NCBI GenBank assembly: GCA_021813085.1
Contig: JAKAMA010000091.1
Span: 1-8,162, forward strand
Length of the DNA stretch: 8,162 nt
Reading direction: 5' to 3'
DNA from: Chloroflexota bacterium
GTDB lineage: Bacteria; Chloroflexota; Dehalococcoidia; DSTF01; JACRBR01
Shown here in pieces: positions 1 through 4,977 of this stretch (the first letter of the stretch is position 1; each line of letters starts with the position of its first letter). A model generated the notes under the pieces. It did no database searches and was not told the origin of the DNA. It was given only the letters and a program-made list of their open reading frames with translations. A program made the position numbers and the translations under genes.

Positions 1-620
1 CTGACTACGAGCAGTCGGGCATCGTCTACGACGCGCCCGGCACGCGCATCCGCCGCCTGAGGGAGGGCGTGCGCATCATCAAGGGGCTCTTCTCCGACGC
101 GCCGGTCGACTTCGATGGCGAGTTCTACCGCGTGCACCACAACGGCACGCCGAAGCCCGTGCAGAAACCGCATCCGCCGATCCTCATCGGCGGCGGCGGC
201 AGGCGCGTGCTCTCGTTCGCCGCGCGCGAGGCGGACATTGTCGGCGTCAACTTCGCGCTCACCGAGGGCCGCGTGGGCCGCGCGGCGATGGAGACGGGCA
301 CGGGCGAAGCGACGAAGGAGAAGATCCGCTGGATCCGCGAGGCCGCAGGCCCGCGCTTCGACCAGATCGAGCTCAACGTCACCGTCTTCGCGGCCGTCGT
401 CACCGACGACCGCGCCGGCATGGCCGAGCGCTTCGCCGGTGGCTTTGGCGTCACGCCGGCGGAGCTGCTCGACGTGCCGCACGCGCTCGTCGGCAGCGTC
501 GGCCAGATCTGCGACGACCTGCGGCGGCGACGCGATGAGTACGGCTTCTCCTATGTCGTCATCTCCGGCGGCGCCTGGGAGTCAATGGCGCCCGTCGTCG
601 CGAAGCTCGCGGGCACGTAA
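1..620 (+). CDS. LLM-class F420-dependent oxidoreductase, 3' part (5' end outside window)
   Basis: This is the C-terminal 205 residues of a luciferase-like (TIM-barrel) oxidoreductase. The frame is open from base 3 with no start before the window edge. A GTG at 69 is in frame, but conserved family sequence (YEQSGIVYDAPGTRIRRLRE) precedes it, so it is internal. Characteristic stretches are the VRIIKGLFSD helix at about residues 23-32, then PKPVQKPHPPILIGGGG (50-66) followed by RRVLSFAAREADIVGV. These are typical of LLM enzymes that use coenzyme F420 and resemble the MSMEG_2516-like subgroup. Family members are about 300 residues, so roughly the first third is missing. They catalyse hydride transfer between F420 and varied substrates in the cytoplasm; the substrate cannot be told here. 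The gene ends in TAA and converges on the PAP2 gene. FMN use instead of F420 cannot be excluded. Confidence 0.88.
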   Translation, partial: DYEQSGIVYDAPGTRIRRLREGVRIIKGLFSDAPVDFDGEFYRVHHNGTPKPVQKPHPPILIGGGGRRVLSFAAREADIVGVNFALTEGRVGRAAMETGTGEATKEKIRWIREAAGPRFDQIELNVTVFAAVVTDDRAGMAERFAGGFGVTPAELLDVPHALVGSVGQICDDLRRRRDEYGFSYVVISGGAWESMAPVVAKLAGT

Positions 621-675
621 CGCCCGACGTGGGCCGCACGGCACCCTCGCGGATGAACATGAGCGCACACGCGTA

Positions 676-715
676 GCGCGGGCTTGCCCCATACGGGCCG
701 TACGGCAGCCCGCGC
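676..715. terminator. Strong hairpin between convergent genes, probable bidirectional terminator
   Basis: GCGCGGGCT (676-684) pairs perfectly with AGCCCGCGC (707-715). A further GCC/GGC pair (686-688 with 704-706) sits above a one-base bulge, giving about 12 bp around a 15-base loop. It lies between the 3' ends of the oxidoreductase gene (+) and the PAP2 gene (-), where a shared terminator is expected. No T-tract follows on either strand, so the termination role is inferred from position and stem strength. The rest of 621-761 is GC-rich with no visible gene. Confidence 0.5.
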
Positions 716-761
716 CGGTTGCGCGCCGGTGGCCCGATGCGGGCCCGTCCCGTACGCCCCC

Positions 762-1397
762 TCACGCCCGCGCCTCCCGTGCGCGCCTCGCGATGCGCGG
801 CCCGAGCCAAAGCGCCGCCACCAGCAGCACGAAGCCGATCGACCAACCGCCGAAGACGTCGGACGGCCAGTGGGCGCCGTTGTACACCCGCATCCAGCCG
901 ATGAGGAGCACGGAGCCGGCGCTGAGCACGAGGGCGGACGCGGCCGCCACGCGCGGCAGCAGATGCCACGCCACGGCGGACACGTAGCCAAAGAAGAGCA
1001 TCGCGGTCATCGAGTGCCCGCTCGGGAAGCCGTACCCGGGCGCGTGCTCGCGGATGATCACGTGCGCGGCGGCGCTCGGCCGCGCGCGCTGAATCAGGTC
1101 CTTGAGCCCGACATCGGCCAGCAGGCTCACCAGCACCAGCGCGGCCACGACGGCCAGCTCGAAGCGCCGCGTAAGTACCGCCGCGAGCGCCGCGCCCCCG
1201 AACAGCCAGAACTGCGCCGCATACACGAGCTCCGACGCCGGCTCGATGCCTGACCCGCCCGGTGTGCGCTGCAGATCGTGCGTGATGCGCAGGTCGCCCG
1301 GCAGCAGCGACCCCGTCGCGGCGAGCACGGACAGCACGGTCGCGATCATCGCGACGATGATGAACGCGGCGACGGTGCACCTATCCCGGCAGATCAC
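762..1397 (-). CDS. PAP2-superfamily membrane phosphatase
   Basis: This is a polytopic membrane protein of 211 residues (213 if the GTG at 1403 is used). It carries all three phosphatidic-acid-phosphatase signature motifs. In the 213-residue numbering these are K101-x6-R108-P109 (KDLIQRARP), P127-S-G-H130, and R172-x5-H178-x3-D182 (MRVYNGAHWPSD). H130 and H178 should be the proton donor and the phospho-accepting nucleophile, facing outward. About six hydrophobic segments are visible, near 10-30, 60-78, 83-100, 133-150, 153-170 and 186-203. Family members dephosphorylate phosphatidate, phosphatidylglycerophosphate, undecaprenyl pyrophosphate or similar lipids; the substrate is not resolved. 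The usual Ser before the motif 3 Arg is Met171. I prefer the GTG at 1397 because a TAGGGG lies at good spacing upstream. GTG at 1403 abuts that run, and ATG at 1349 would cut the first membrane segment. It lies 77 bases downstream of dinB on the same strand and may be cotranscribed. Confidence 0.9.
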   Translation of the reverse strand: MICRDRCTVAAFIIVAMIATVLSVLAATGSLLPGDLRITHDLQRTPGGSGIEPASELVYAAQFWLFGGAALAAVLTRRFELAVVAALVLVSLLADVGLKDLIQRARPSAAAHVIIREHAPGYGFPSGHSMTAMLFFGYVSAVAWHLLPRVAAASALVLSAGSVLLIGWMRVYNGAHWPSDVFGGWSIGFVLLVAALWLGPRIARRAREARA

Positions 1398-1474
1398 GGA
1401 CACCCCCTACCACGCCATGAAGCGCCCAGCGCCCTCCACCGTCTATCGTCCCGCAACCGGACCGCCAGCCAGGT

Positions 1475-2548
1475 CTACGTGCAACGCGGCCACAGCCGTA
1501 ACTGGCTCTCCTCCCCGTGGTCGGCGAGCTGCCCGCACTGGACCCCCAGCAGCCGGAAGCGGTCGCCCGGCCCGGCGGTTCTATCGAGCAGCGCCGACGC
1601 CGCTTGCCGAATCGCCTCGTCGTCGTCGGTCGGCTCGGCGCGCGTCGTGCGCCGCGTCACGGTGCGAAAGTCAGCGTAGCGCAGCTTCAGCACGACGGTG
1701 CGCGCGCGCAGCCGCTTCTCGCGCAGCCGGACGCCAGTCTCCTCGGCGAGGCGCGCCAGCGCCGCGCGCAGCTCGTCGCCATCGGCAAGGTCGCGCGCGA
1801 AGGTCGTCTCGGCCCCGACCGACTTGCGCGCGCGCACCGGCTCCACCGGCCGCTCATCGATGCCGCACGCCAGATCGCGCAGCGCGGCTCCGCGCGGGCC
1901 GAGCAGCCGCCCGAGGCGTCCCGCGTCGGTCTCCGCCAGCTCGCCGATCGTGCGGATGCCCGCCGCGACGAGGGCCGCCTCCGCTTTCGGCCCGACGCCC
2001 CAGAGCGCGCGGATCGGCAGCAGCGCGAGGAACGCCCGTTCCCCGCCCGGCGGCACCACGACGAGCCCGTCGGGCTTGCCCGCGTCGGAGGCGATCTTGG
2101 CGACGGTCTTGTTCGTGGCGGCGCCGATAGAGACATTCAGCGCGGTGGCGCGCCGCACCTCGGCCTTGAGCCAGCGGCCGGCGGCCGCCGCGCTGCCGTA
2201 CGCGCCCACGCGCGCCGTGATGTCGAGAAACGCCTCGTCGAGCGAGAGCGGCTCGACGAGCGGCGTCATCGCCCGGAAGATCGCCATCACCTGGCGCGAG
2301 ACCTCGCCGTAGCGGTCGAAGCGCGGCGGCACGCGCATCGCCTGGGGACACAGCCGCAGCGCGCGGCTCATCGGCATCGCCGAGCGCACACCCGACGCGC
2401 GCGCCTCGTACGAGGCCGCGGCGACGACCCCGCGCCCCTCCGGCGAGCCGCCGACGACGACGGGCCTGCCGCGCAGCTCCGGCCGGTCGCGCTGCTCGAC
2501 CGACGCATAAAACGCATCCATGTCGGCGTGCAGGATCGTGCGGTCCAC
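1475..2548 (-). CDS. dinB: DNA polymerase IV (Y-family translesion polymerase)
   Basis: This is a 357-residue Y-family polymerase of normal length. The palm motif HADMDAFYASVEQ (residues 7-19) supplies catalytic D9 and the likely steric-gate Y14. SLDEAFLDI (102-110) supplies D104 and E105. A thumb segment with helix-hairpin-helix character (LWGVGPKAEAALVAAGI) lies at about 182-198, and the little-finger domain at about 240-340. The C-terminus ends EESQLRLWPRCT, where QLRLW (349-353) matches a beta-clamp-binding QLxLF-type motif, so recruitment to the replisome is likely. It copies past damaged template bases with low fidelity. The GTG at 2548 is chosen because homology begins at once (VDRTILHADMD). 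The frame stays open upstream to an ATG at 2731, but those 61 extra residues are Gly/Pro/Arg-rich and look like non-coding sequence. The Shine-Dalgarno is weak. No LexA box was recognised upstream. A PAP2 gene follows on the same strand. Confidence 0.93.
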   Translation of the reverse strand: MDRTILHADMDAFYASVEQRDRPELRGRPVVVGGSPEGRGVVAAASYEARASGVRSAMPMSRALRLCPQAMRVPPRFDRYGEVSRQVMAIFRAMTPLVEPLSLDEAFLDITARVGAYGSAAAAGRWLKAEVRRATALNVSIGAATNKTVAKIASDAGKPDGLVVVPPGGERAFLALLPIRALWGVGPKAEAALVAAGIRTIGELAETDAGRLGRLLGPRGAALRDLACGIDERPVEPVRARKSVGAETTFARDLADGDELRAALARLAEETGVRLREKRLRARTVVLKLRYADFRTVTRRTTRAEPTDDDEAIRQAASALLDRTAGPGDRFRLLGVQCGQLADHGEESQLRLWPRCT

Positions 2549-2659
2549 ACCTGATGGTACGCCGCCTGCGGGCCGGGGCGCCTCAGGGGAGGGGCCGGAG
2601 GGCCTCCCGCCCCCGTCAAGTCCCGGGGACACGTGCCGCCAGGCGCGCACATGGCGCCC

Positions 2660-2689
2660 TTGACAGGGCCGCAGCGGCCGGACTATCGT
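2660..2689 (+). promoter_or_regulatory. Sigma-70-like promoter with an internal palindrome
   Basis: A perfect TTGACA (2660-2665) is followed 18 bases later by TATCGT (2684-2689), four of six matches to the -10 consensus. The spacer contains the inverted repeat GGCCGC-A-GCGGCC (2667-2679), a possible repressor site or chance in GC-rich DNA. A transcript starting near 2696 would carry the short ORF at 2756, the terminator hairpin, and on readthrough the phosphoribosyltransferase gene. The promoter is inferred from consensus match only. Confidence 0.5.
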
Positions 2690-2755
2690 GGGGACAGCCG
2701 TGATGGCAGCGGCCGTCCCGGTCATGAGCAATCCTTAGTGACAAGGAGGTGCTTC

Positions 2756-2800
2756 ATGAACGACCGCATCCGCTGGGGTGTCTGGCAAGTCGACACCTGA
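2756..2800 (+). CDS. Putative 14-residue, Trp-containing leader peptide (MNDRIRWGVWQVDT)
   Basis: This very short ORF begins with ATG five bases after AAGGAGGT (2743-2750), one of the best ribosome-binding sites in the window. It encodes 14 residues, with Trp at codons 7 and 10, and ends in TGA. A hairpin (2802-2822) begins two bases after the stop, and a terminator lies about 145 bases downstream, before the phosphoribosyltransferase gene. A strong binding site on such a short frame, followed by alternative RNA pairings and a terminator, is the layout of a transcription-attenuation leader peptide. Two Trp in 14 residues suggests sensing of charged tRNA-Trp, or ribosome stalling on the nascent peptide. 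The alternative is a free-standing small-protein mRNA that ends at the terminator. I do not recognise the peptide. Confidence 0.55.
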   Translation: MNDRIRWGVWQVDT

Positions 2801-2975
2801 GGCTCTGCCAACCGGGCAGGGCGCGCCGATGGGCAGGCTCCAGGTACCAATGGCAGAAGGGATGTCGTTGAACGCACAGTTCCCAGCCGTGACGGGGGTA
2901 ACCCGTTGTGGAGCCTGCCGGATCTCCGAGTGACCCATACTGAAGCAAAAGGCTTTCCGCAATGGAAGGCCTTTT
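2801..2975 (+). promoter_or_regulatory. Structured leader RNA with mutually exclusive pairings (putative attenuator)
   Basis: Pairings visible by eye: (i) 2802-2809 with 2815-2822, an 8-bp hairpin directly after the leader-peptide stop. (ii) GGCAGGCTCC (2832-2841) with GGAGCCTGCC (2910-2919), a perfect 10-bp long-range stem. (iii) An inner hairpin, ACGGG (2892-2896) with CCCGT (2902-2906). (iv) 2910-2916 with 2950-2956, 7 bp including two G-U pairs, which would occupy the 5' arm of the terminator and is exclusive with (ii). (v) 2804-2809 with 2832-2837, 6 bp, which is exclusive with (i) and (ii). Pairing (ii) leaves the terminator free, whereas (v) plus (iv) would give antitermination, as in trp-type attenuators. 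No known riboswitch or T-box consensus was recognised. Folding was not computed; the switch is inference. Confidence 0.45.
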
Positions 2976-2980
2976 CGTTT
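2947..2980 (+). terminator. Intrinsic terminator / attenuator hairpin
   Basis: AAAAGGCTTTCC (2947-2958) pairs over all 12 positions, with one G-T wobble, with GGAAGGCCTTTT (2964-2975) around the loop GCAAT. The tail CGTTT extends the T-rich end. The stem has A-rich and T-rich ends and is the clearest intrinsic terminator in the window. It ends 13 bases before the phosphoribosyltransferase ATG, on the same strand, so it cannot merely close an unrelated upstream gene without also gating that gene. The only purine-rich stretch that could serve as its ribosome-binding site (GGAAGG, 2964-2969) lies inside the 3' arm. Confidence 0.8.
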
Positions 2981-2988
2981 AGCGCCGC

Positions 2989-3645
2989 ATGACCGAAGAG
3001 CAACTGGACAACGAGTCAAACCTCTGGCTGGCCGACACGCTATGGCGGCTCGGCGCCGTCCAGTTCGGCGACTTCACCCTCGGGCGCACAACCGTGCACT
3101 CGCCGATCTACGTCAACCTGCGCCTGCTCGTCGCCCACCCCACCGCGCTCGCGCGGGCGGCGCAGATCGTCCTGCGCGAGCTGCAGACCCTGCAGGCGAT
3201 GCGCAACCCTCAGTGCGACCCGTTCGACGTCGTCTGCGGGGTGCCCTTCGGCGGCCTGATGATCGGGCAGGCCTTTTCGCTTGCCTCCCGCGTGCCGCTC
3301 GTCTACCTGCACCCCCACAAGGACGACCTCGACTCGGACGTCGAAGGGCTGTATCACCCGAGCCAGACGGCGCTCATCATGGACGACCTGATCACGGGCG
3401 GCGGCAGCATCATCGTGACGGCGAACCGGCTGCGCGACGAGGGGCTGTTCGTCCACGACGCCGTCGTGCTGTTCGACCGCGAGTCGGGCGGCCGTCAGAA
3501 ACTCGAGGAGCACGGCATCCGGCTCGTCTCACTCTTGACCATCAAGGTGCTGGTCAACTACCTGATGTCGAGCGGGAAGATCGGCGAGGAGTGGTACCGC
3601 AAGAGCATGACATTCCTCGAACGCCAGCCGAGCGCGCCCGACTAG
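2989..3645 (+). CDS. Orotate phosphoribosyltransferase-like protein (type I PRTase fold)
   Basis: This 218-residue protein resembles PyrE, which joins orotate to PRPP in pyrimidine synthesis. GAVQFGDFTLGRTTVHSPIY (22-41) matches the N-terminal OPRT segment (FGEFTL...SP). VVCGVPFGGL (81-90) matches the GVAYGG region. ALIMDDLITGGGSI (128-141) is the PRPP-binding motif, with D132 and D133. The flexible loop that normally reads RKExKxHG carries instead LHPHKDDLDSDVEGLYHPS (107-125). K111 remains, but the usual Lys/His/Glu spacing is lost, so true OPRT activity is uncertain; it could act on another base or be regulatory. Start ATG 2989 fits family length, but no free Shine-Dalgarno precedes it. 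The nearest, GGAAGG, is buried in the terminator stem 13 bases upstream. It ends tail-to-tail with the HTH gene, sharing CTAG. No other pyrimidine genes are in view, so pyrE is not assigned. Confidence 0.8.
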   Translation: MTEEQLDNESNLWLADTLWRLGAVQFGDFTLGRTTVHSPIYVNLRLLVAHPTALARAAQIVLRELQTLQAMRNPQCDPFDVVCGVPFGGLMIGQAFSLASRVPLVYLHPHKDDLDSDVEGLYHPSQTALIMDDLITGGGSIIVTANRLRDEGLFVHDAVVLFDRESGGRQKLEEHGIRLVSLLTIKVLVNYLMSSGKIGEEWYRKSMTFLERQPSAPD

Positions 3646-3857
3646 AGCAGGCGGCGGACGGGCTTGCGGCCCGGCCGCGGATCGTAGTTCGACTTGAACA
3701 TCTCGAGCTTGTCGCGCTCGATCAGGTACTTGCCGGCGAAGAGCACCGCCGGCACCTTCTTCTGCTTGATCAAGCGTCGCAGGCTCTGCGGATGGATGCC
3801 GAGCAGCCGCGCCGCTTCCACGAGGTCCAGGTAGTTCTCGAACGGACTGGTGATCAT
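3642..3857 (-). CDS. Small helix-turn-helix DNA-binding protein (excisionase/MerR-like, BldC-type)
   Basis: This 71-residue protein is almost entirely one winged-helix domain of the excisionase-family / MerR_17 type. YLDLVEAARLLGIHPQSLRR (9-28) forms the helix-turn-helix, LIKQKKVPAVLFAGKYLI (29-46) the connecting helix and wing, and ERDKLEMFKSN (47-57) the closing helix. The tail RPGRKPVRRLL is basic and may add DNA contacts. Such stand-alone proteins act as small regulators or as recombination directionality factors. No integrase or phage gene is near, so a regulator is favoured. ATG at 3857 follows GGGG at suitable spacing; a TTG at 3869 would add four residues. Its stop shares four bases with that of the PRTase gene. 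Targets are unknown; its own promoter carries a possible operator. Confidence 0.82.
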   Translation of the reverse strand: MITSPFENYLDLVEAARLLGIHPQSLRRLIKQKKVPAVLFAGKYLIERDKLEMFKSNYDPRPGRKPVRRLL

Positions 3858-3871
3858 CGCGCGCCCCAACC

Positions 3872-3885
3872 TGTAATACGCTACA
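3872..3885. promoter_or_regulatory. Short inverted repeat TGTA-N6-TACA, candidate operator
   Basis: The sequence TGTAATACGCTACA has matching ends (TGTA/TACA) six bases apart. It lies directly downstream of the -10 of the HTH gene promoter, 15 bases before its ATG, where a repressor would block initiation. MerR/BldC-type proteins often bind near their own promoter, so autoregulation is a fair guess. Four-base half-sites are weak evidence. Confidence 0.25.
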
Positions 3886-3886
3886 T

Positions 3887-3915
3887 CTGATAATCAATTT
3901 TGCGCGGAAAGTCAA
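3887..3915 (-). promoter_or_regulatory. Promoter for the HTH gene
   Basis: Read on the - strand, TTGACT (3915-3910) and TATCAG (3892-3887) are 17 bases apart, the ideal sigma-70 spacing, with five and four of six consensus matches. They lie in an AT-rich island (about 3871-3910) that stands out from the GC-rich surroundings. Transcription would start near 3880, giving a leader of about 20 bases before the ATG at 3857. Confidence 0.55.
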
Positions 3916-4008
3916 GCCGCAGGACGGATGCGACGGGCGCGTGCAGTGGACGCGGGGCACGGGGAGCGGCGTCGGGTCGGGAGCCGGTGCCAGCCGGGGA
4001 CGGCGACC

Positions 4009-4482
4009 CTACCGACGGAACGGCCAGCGGCGGCGCTTCGACGCTGGTGGCGTTCCGGCAGGCGGCGTCGCCGCGGCGCGCCCGACGGCGCGCTCGATGC
4101 GCCGGTGGAGCATCATCATCGCCTGCGCGACGTCAAGCGCGGCCTCCGGATCGGCGGCTGCCGCCGGAAACAGCGCCCGGATCGTCTCCGCGAAGCGCGG
4201 GAGGTCGCCCTCGGCGCCACTCCGCATGTGGAAGACGCGCAGCTCGTTCACGGACCCGTAGATCGCCGACAACAGGCGCCGATACTGCGCCTCGTCGAGC
4301 TCGATGATCGCGCTCTCGTCCTCCAGGTGTGCGCCGAGCCCGGTCTTGACGCCGCGCAGGCCGTGCGCGCCAACCTGCTCGGTCTCGGCGTCCAGCTCAG
4401 AGCCGGGGCGCCCCAGGTGGTACACGAGCGCGAGGTAGACGAGCCGCGGCTCGTCGTGGGTGAGCTTCAGGGCGAAGGTCAT
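4009..4482 (-). CDS. Hypothetical protein, 157 residues, family not recognised
   Basis: I do not recognise this protein. It looks soluble and mostly helical: MTFALKLTHDEPRLVYLALVYHL at the start, an acidic middle (HLEDESAIIELDEAQYRRLL, 52-71), a segment SAIYGSVNELRVFHM (72-86), and a helix rich in Met and Ala (LDVAQAMMMLHRRIERAVG, 116-134). The last 20 residues are Pro- and Arg-rich (PPAGTPPASKRRRWPFRR), probably disordered and basic. There is no signal peptide or membrane segment. ATG 4482 is chosen because GGAGG lies four bases upstream; the frame could extend to a start at 4521, but that adds unlikely sequence. Codon use with G/C at third positions and regular amphipathic helices support a real gene. 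It lies between the HTH gene and the bS22-type gene on the same strand, with gaps of more than 130 bases, so it is probably a single transcription unit. Confidence 0.72.
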   Translation of the reverse strand: MTFALKLTHDEPRLVYLALVYHLGRPGSELDAETEQVGAHGLRGVKTGLGAHLEDESAIIELDEAQYRRLLSAIYGSVNELRVFHMRSGAEGDLPRFAETIRALFPAAAADPEAALDVAQAMMMLHRRIERAVGRAAATPPAGTPPASKRRRWPFRR

Positions 4483-4617
4483 GGCGCCTCCGTCATCGCC
4501 CGCGTGCTGCCGCCGCCACATTGGCCGGCGGATGGGATCCGGTTGGAGCGTCGCGGTCAGCGCACGTCACCGTGCCCCCGGCGGCGCAGCACGTGCGCGG
4601 TCCGCGGCGACGACGAA

Positions 4618-4640
4618 GGGACCGCCCCGCGGGCGGTCCC
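4618..4640 (-). terminator. Terminator hairpin after the bS22-type gene
   Basis: GGGACCGCC (4618-4626) and GGCGGTCCC (4632-4640) form a perfect 9-bp stem around a 5-base loop. Its near edge is 29 bases past the stop of the small basic protein gene on the - strand, and the - strand reads TTCGTCGT just after it. The T-tract is modest, but stem and position fit a terminator that isolates the small ribosomal gene from the hypothetical gene downstream. Confidence 0.65.
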
Positions 4641-4669
4641 GGCTGGCGTCTCAGCGCTGGCCGCTCAGC

Positions 4670-4768
4670 TTACCCCTTGTGCTTGCGCTGCCATCGCGTC
4701 TTCTTCAGCATCTTGCGGTGCTTGTGCTTCCGCATCTTCTTGCGGCGCTTCTTCACCACAGAGCTCAT
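4670..4768 (-). CDS. bS22-type small ribosomal protein (AURKAIP1/COX24 domain), 32 residues
   Basis: This tiny gene encodes 32 residues, over half of them Lys, Arg or His. The core VKKRRKKMRKHKHRKMLK (positions 5-21 region) followed by KTRWQRK closely matches the short proteins annotated as AURKAIP1/COX24-domain in bacteria. Mycobacterial ribosome structures show these as bS22, a small-subunit protein related to mitochondrial mS38. The role is inferred from that family: binding 16S rRNA on the small subunit. A strong site, GGAGGA, precedes the ATG by six to seven bases. The gene has its own -10 (4876-4881) and a terminator (4618-4640), so it is probably monocistronic. It is divergent from rpsA, another small-subunit protein, so the two may be coordinated. 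The length is normal for the family, and it is easily missed by gene callers. Confidence 0.88.
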   Translation of the reverse strand: MSSVVKKRRKKMRKHKHRKMLKKTRWQRKHKG

Positions 4769-4875
4769 GCGCGCTCCTCCTCACTTGTGGGCGGCCCTCC
4801 GCGGGCGGCACCGTCCCGGCGCACCCCGGGCGCGCGATCGCGCGCGCCGTCGCCCCACCCGCAGGGACGCGGCGG

Positions 4876-4904
4876 AGTATACCGGAGGCGCGCCGCAAGG
4901 ACGA
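4876..4904 (-). promoter_or_regulatory. Promoter for the bS22-type gene
   Basis: On the - strand TATACT (4881-4876) matches five of six bases of the -10 consensus. The -35 at 17-base spacing is TCGTCC (4904-4899), only three of six. The predicted start near 4868 leaves a GC-rich leader of about 100 bases before the ATG at 4768, containing the palindromic GCGCGCGATCGCGCGC (about 4831-4846), which could form a structure. The -10 is convincing and the -35 is weak. Confidence 0.5.
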
Positions 4905-4944
4905 GGCGCCGCGGGCGTGTTGCTTCCGGCGCACGTCACACATG

Positions 4945-4953
4945 TGTTAGAAT
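4945..4953 (+). promoter_or_regulatory. Extended -10 promoter for rpsA
   Basis: TGT-TAGAAT (4945-4953) is an extended -10 element with a five-of-six hexamer. No good -35 is visible at 17 bases, as expected for an extended -10. Transcription would start near 4960, leaving an 85-base leader before the rpsA start. It faces away from the bS22-type promoter, with about 65 bases between the two -10 elements. Confidence 0.5.
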
Positions 4954-4977
4954 CCAGCGAAGCCGGACCGGTCAGAG

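Noticed and set aside
115..987. Long + strand frame across the oxidoreductase and PAP2 genes
   Set aside because: Ala/Arg/Ser-rich translation with no domain; it is an out-of-frame shadow of two genes with clear homology.
1517..2554. 345-codon + strand frame opposite dinB
   Set aside because: Antisense shadow of a well-supported DNA polymerase IV; composition is Arg/His/Gln-rich with no motif, as expected from GC-rich codon bias.
2549..2731. 61-residue N-terminal extension of DNA polymerase IV to the ATG at 2731
   Set aside because: The extension is Gly/Pro/Arg-rich without homology, and the polymerase fold starts right at the GTG at 2548. The extension also runs antisense through the putative leader promoter.
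2841..2860. Possible T-box (GGTACC near a terminator)
   Set aside because: The conserved TGGNACCGCG core and specifier-loop features are not present; GGTACC alone is just a palindrome.
3642..3857. Phage excisionase indicating an integrated element
   Set aside because: The fold is excisionase-like, but there is no integrase, attachment repeat or other phage gene nearby, so a chromosomal regulator is more likely.
4665..4943. 92-codon - strand frame overlapping the bS22-type gene
   Set aside because: Different frame from the 32-residue basic protein, which has the Shine-Dalgarno and the family match.
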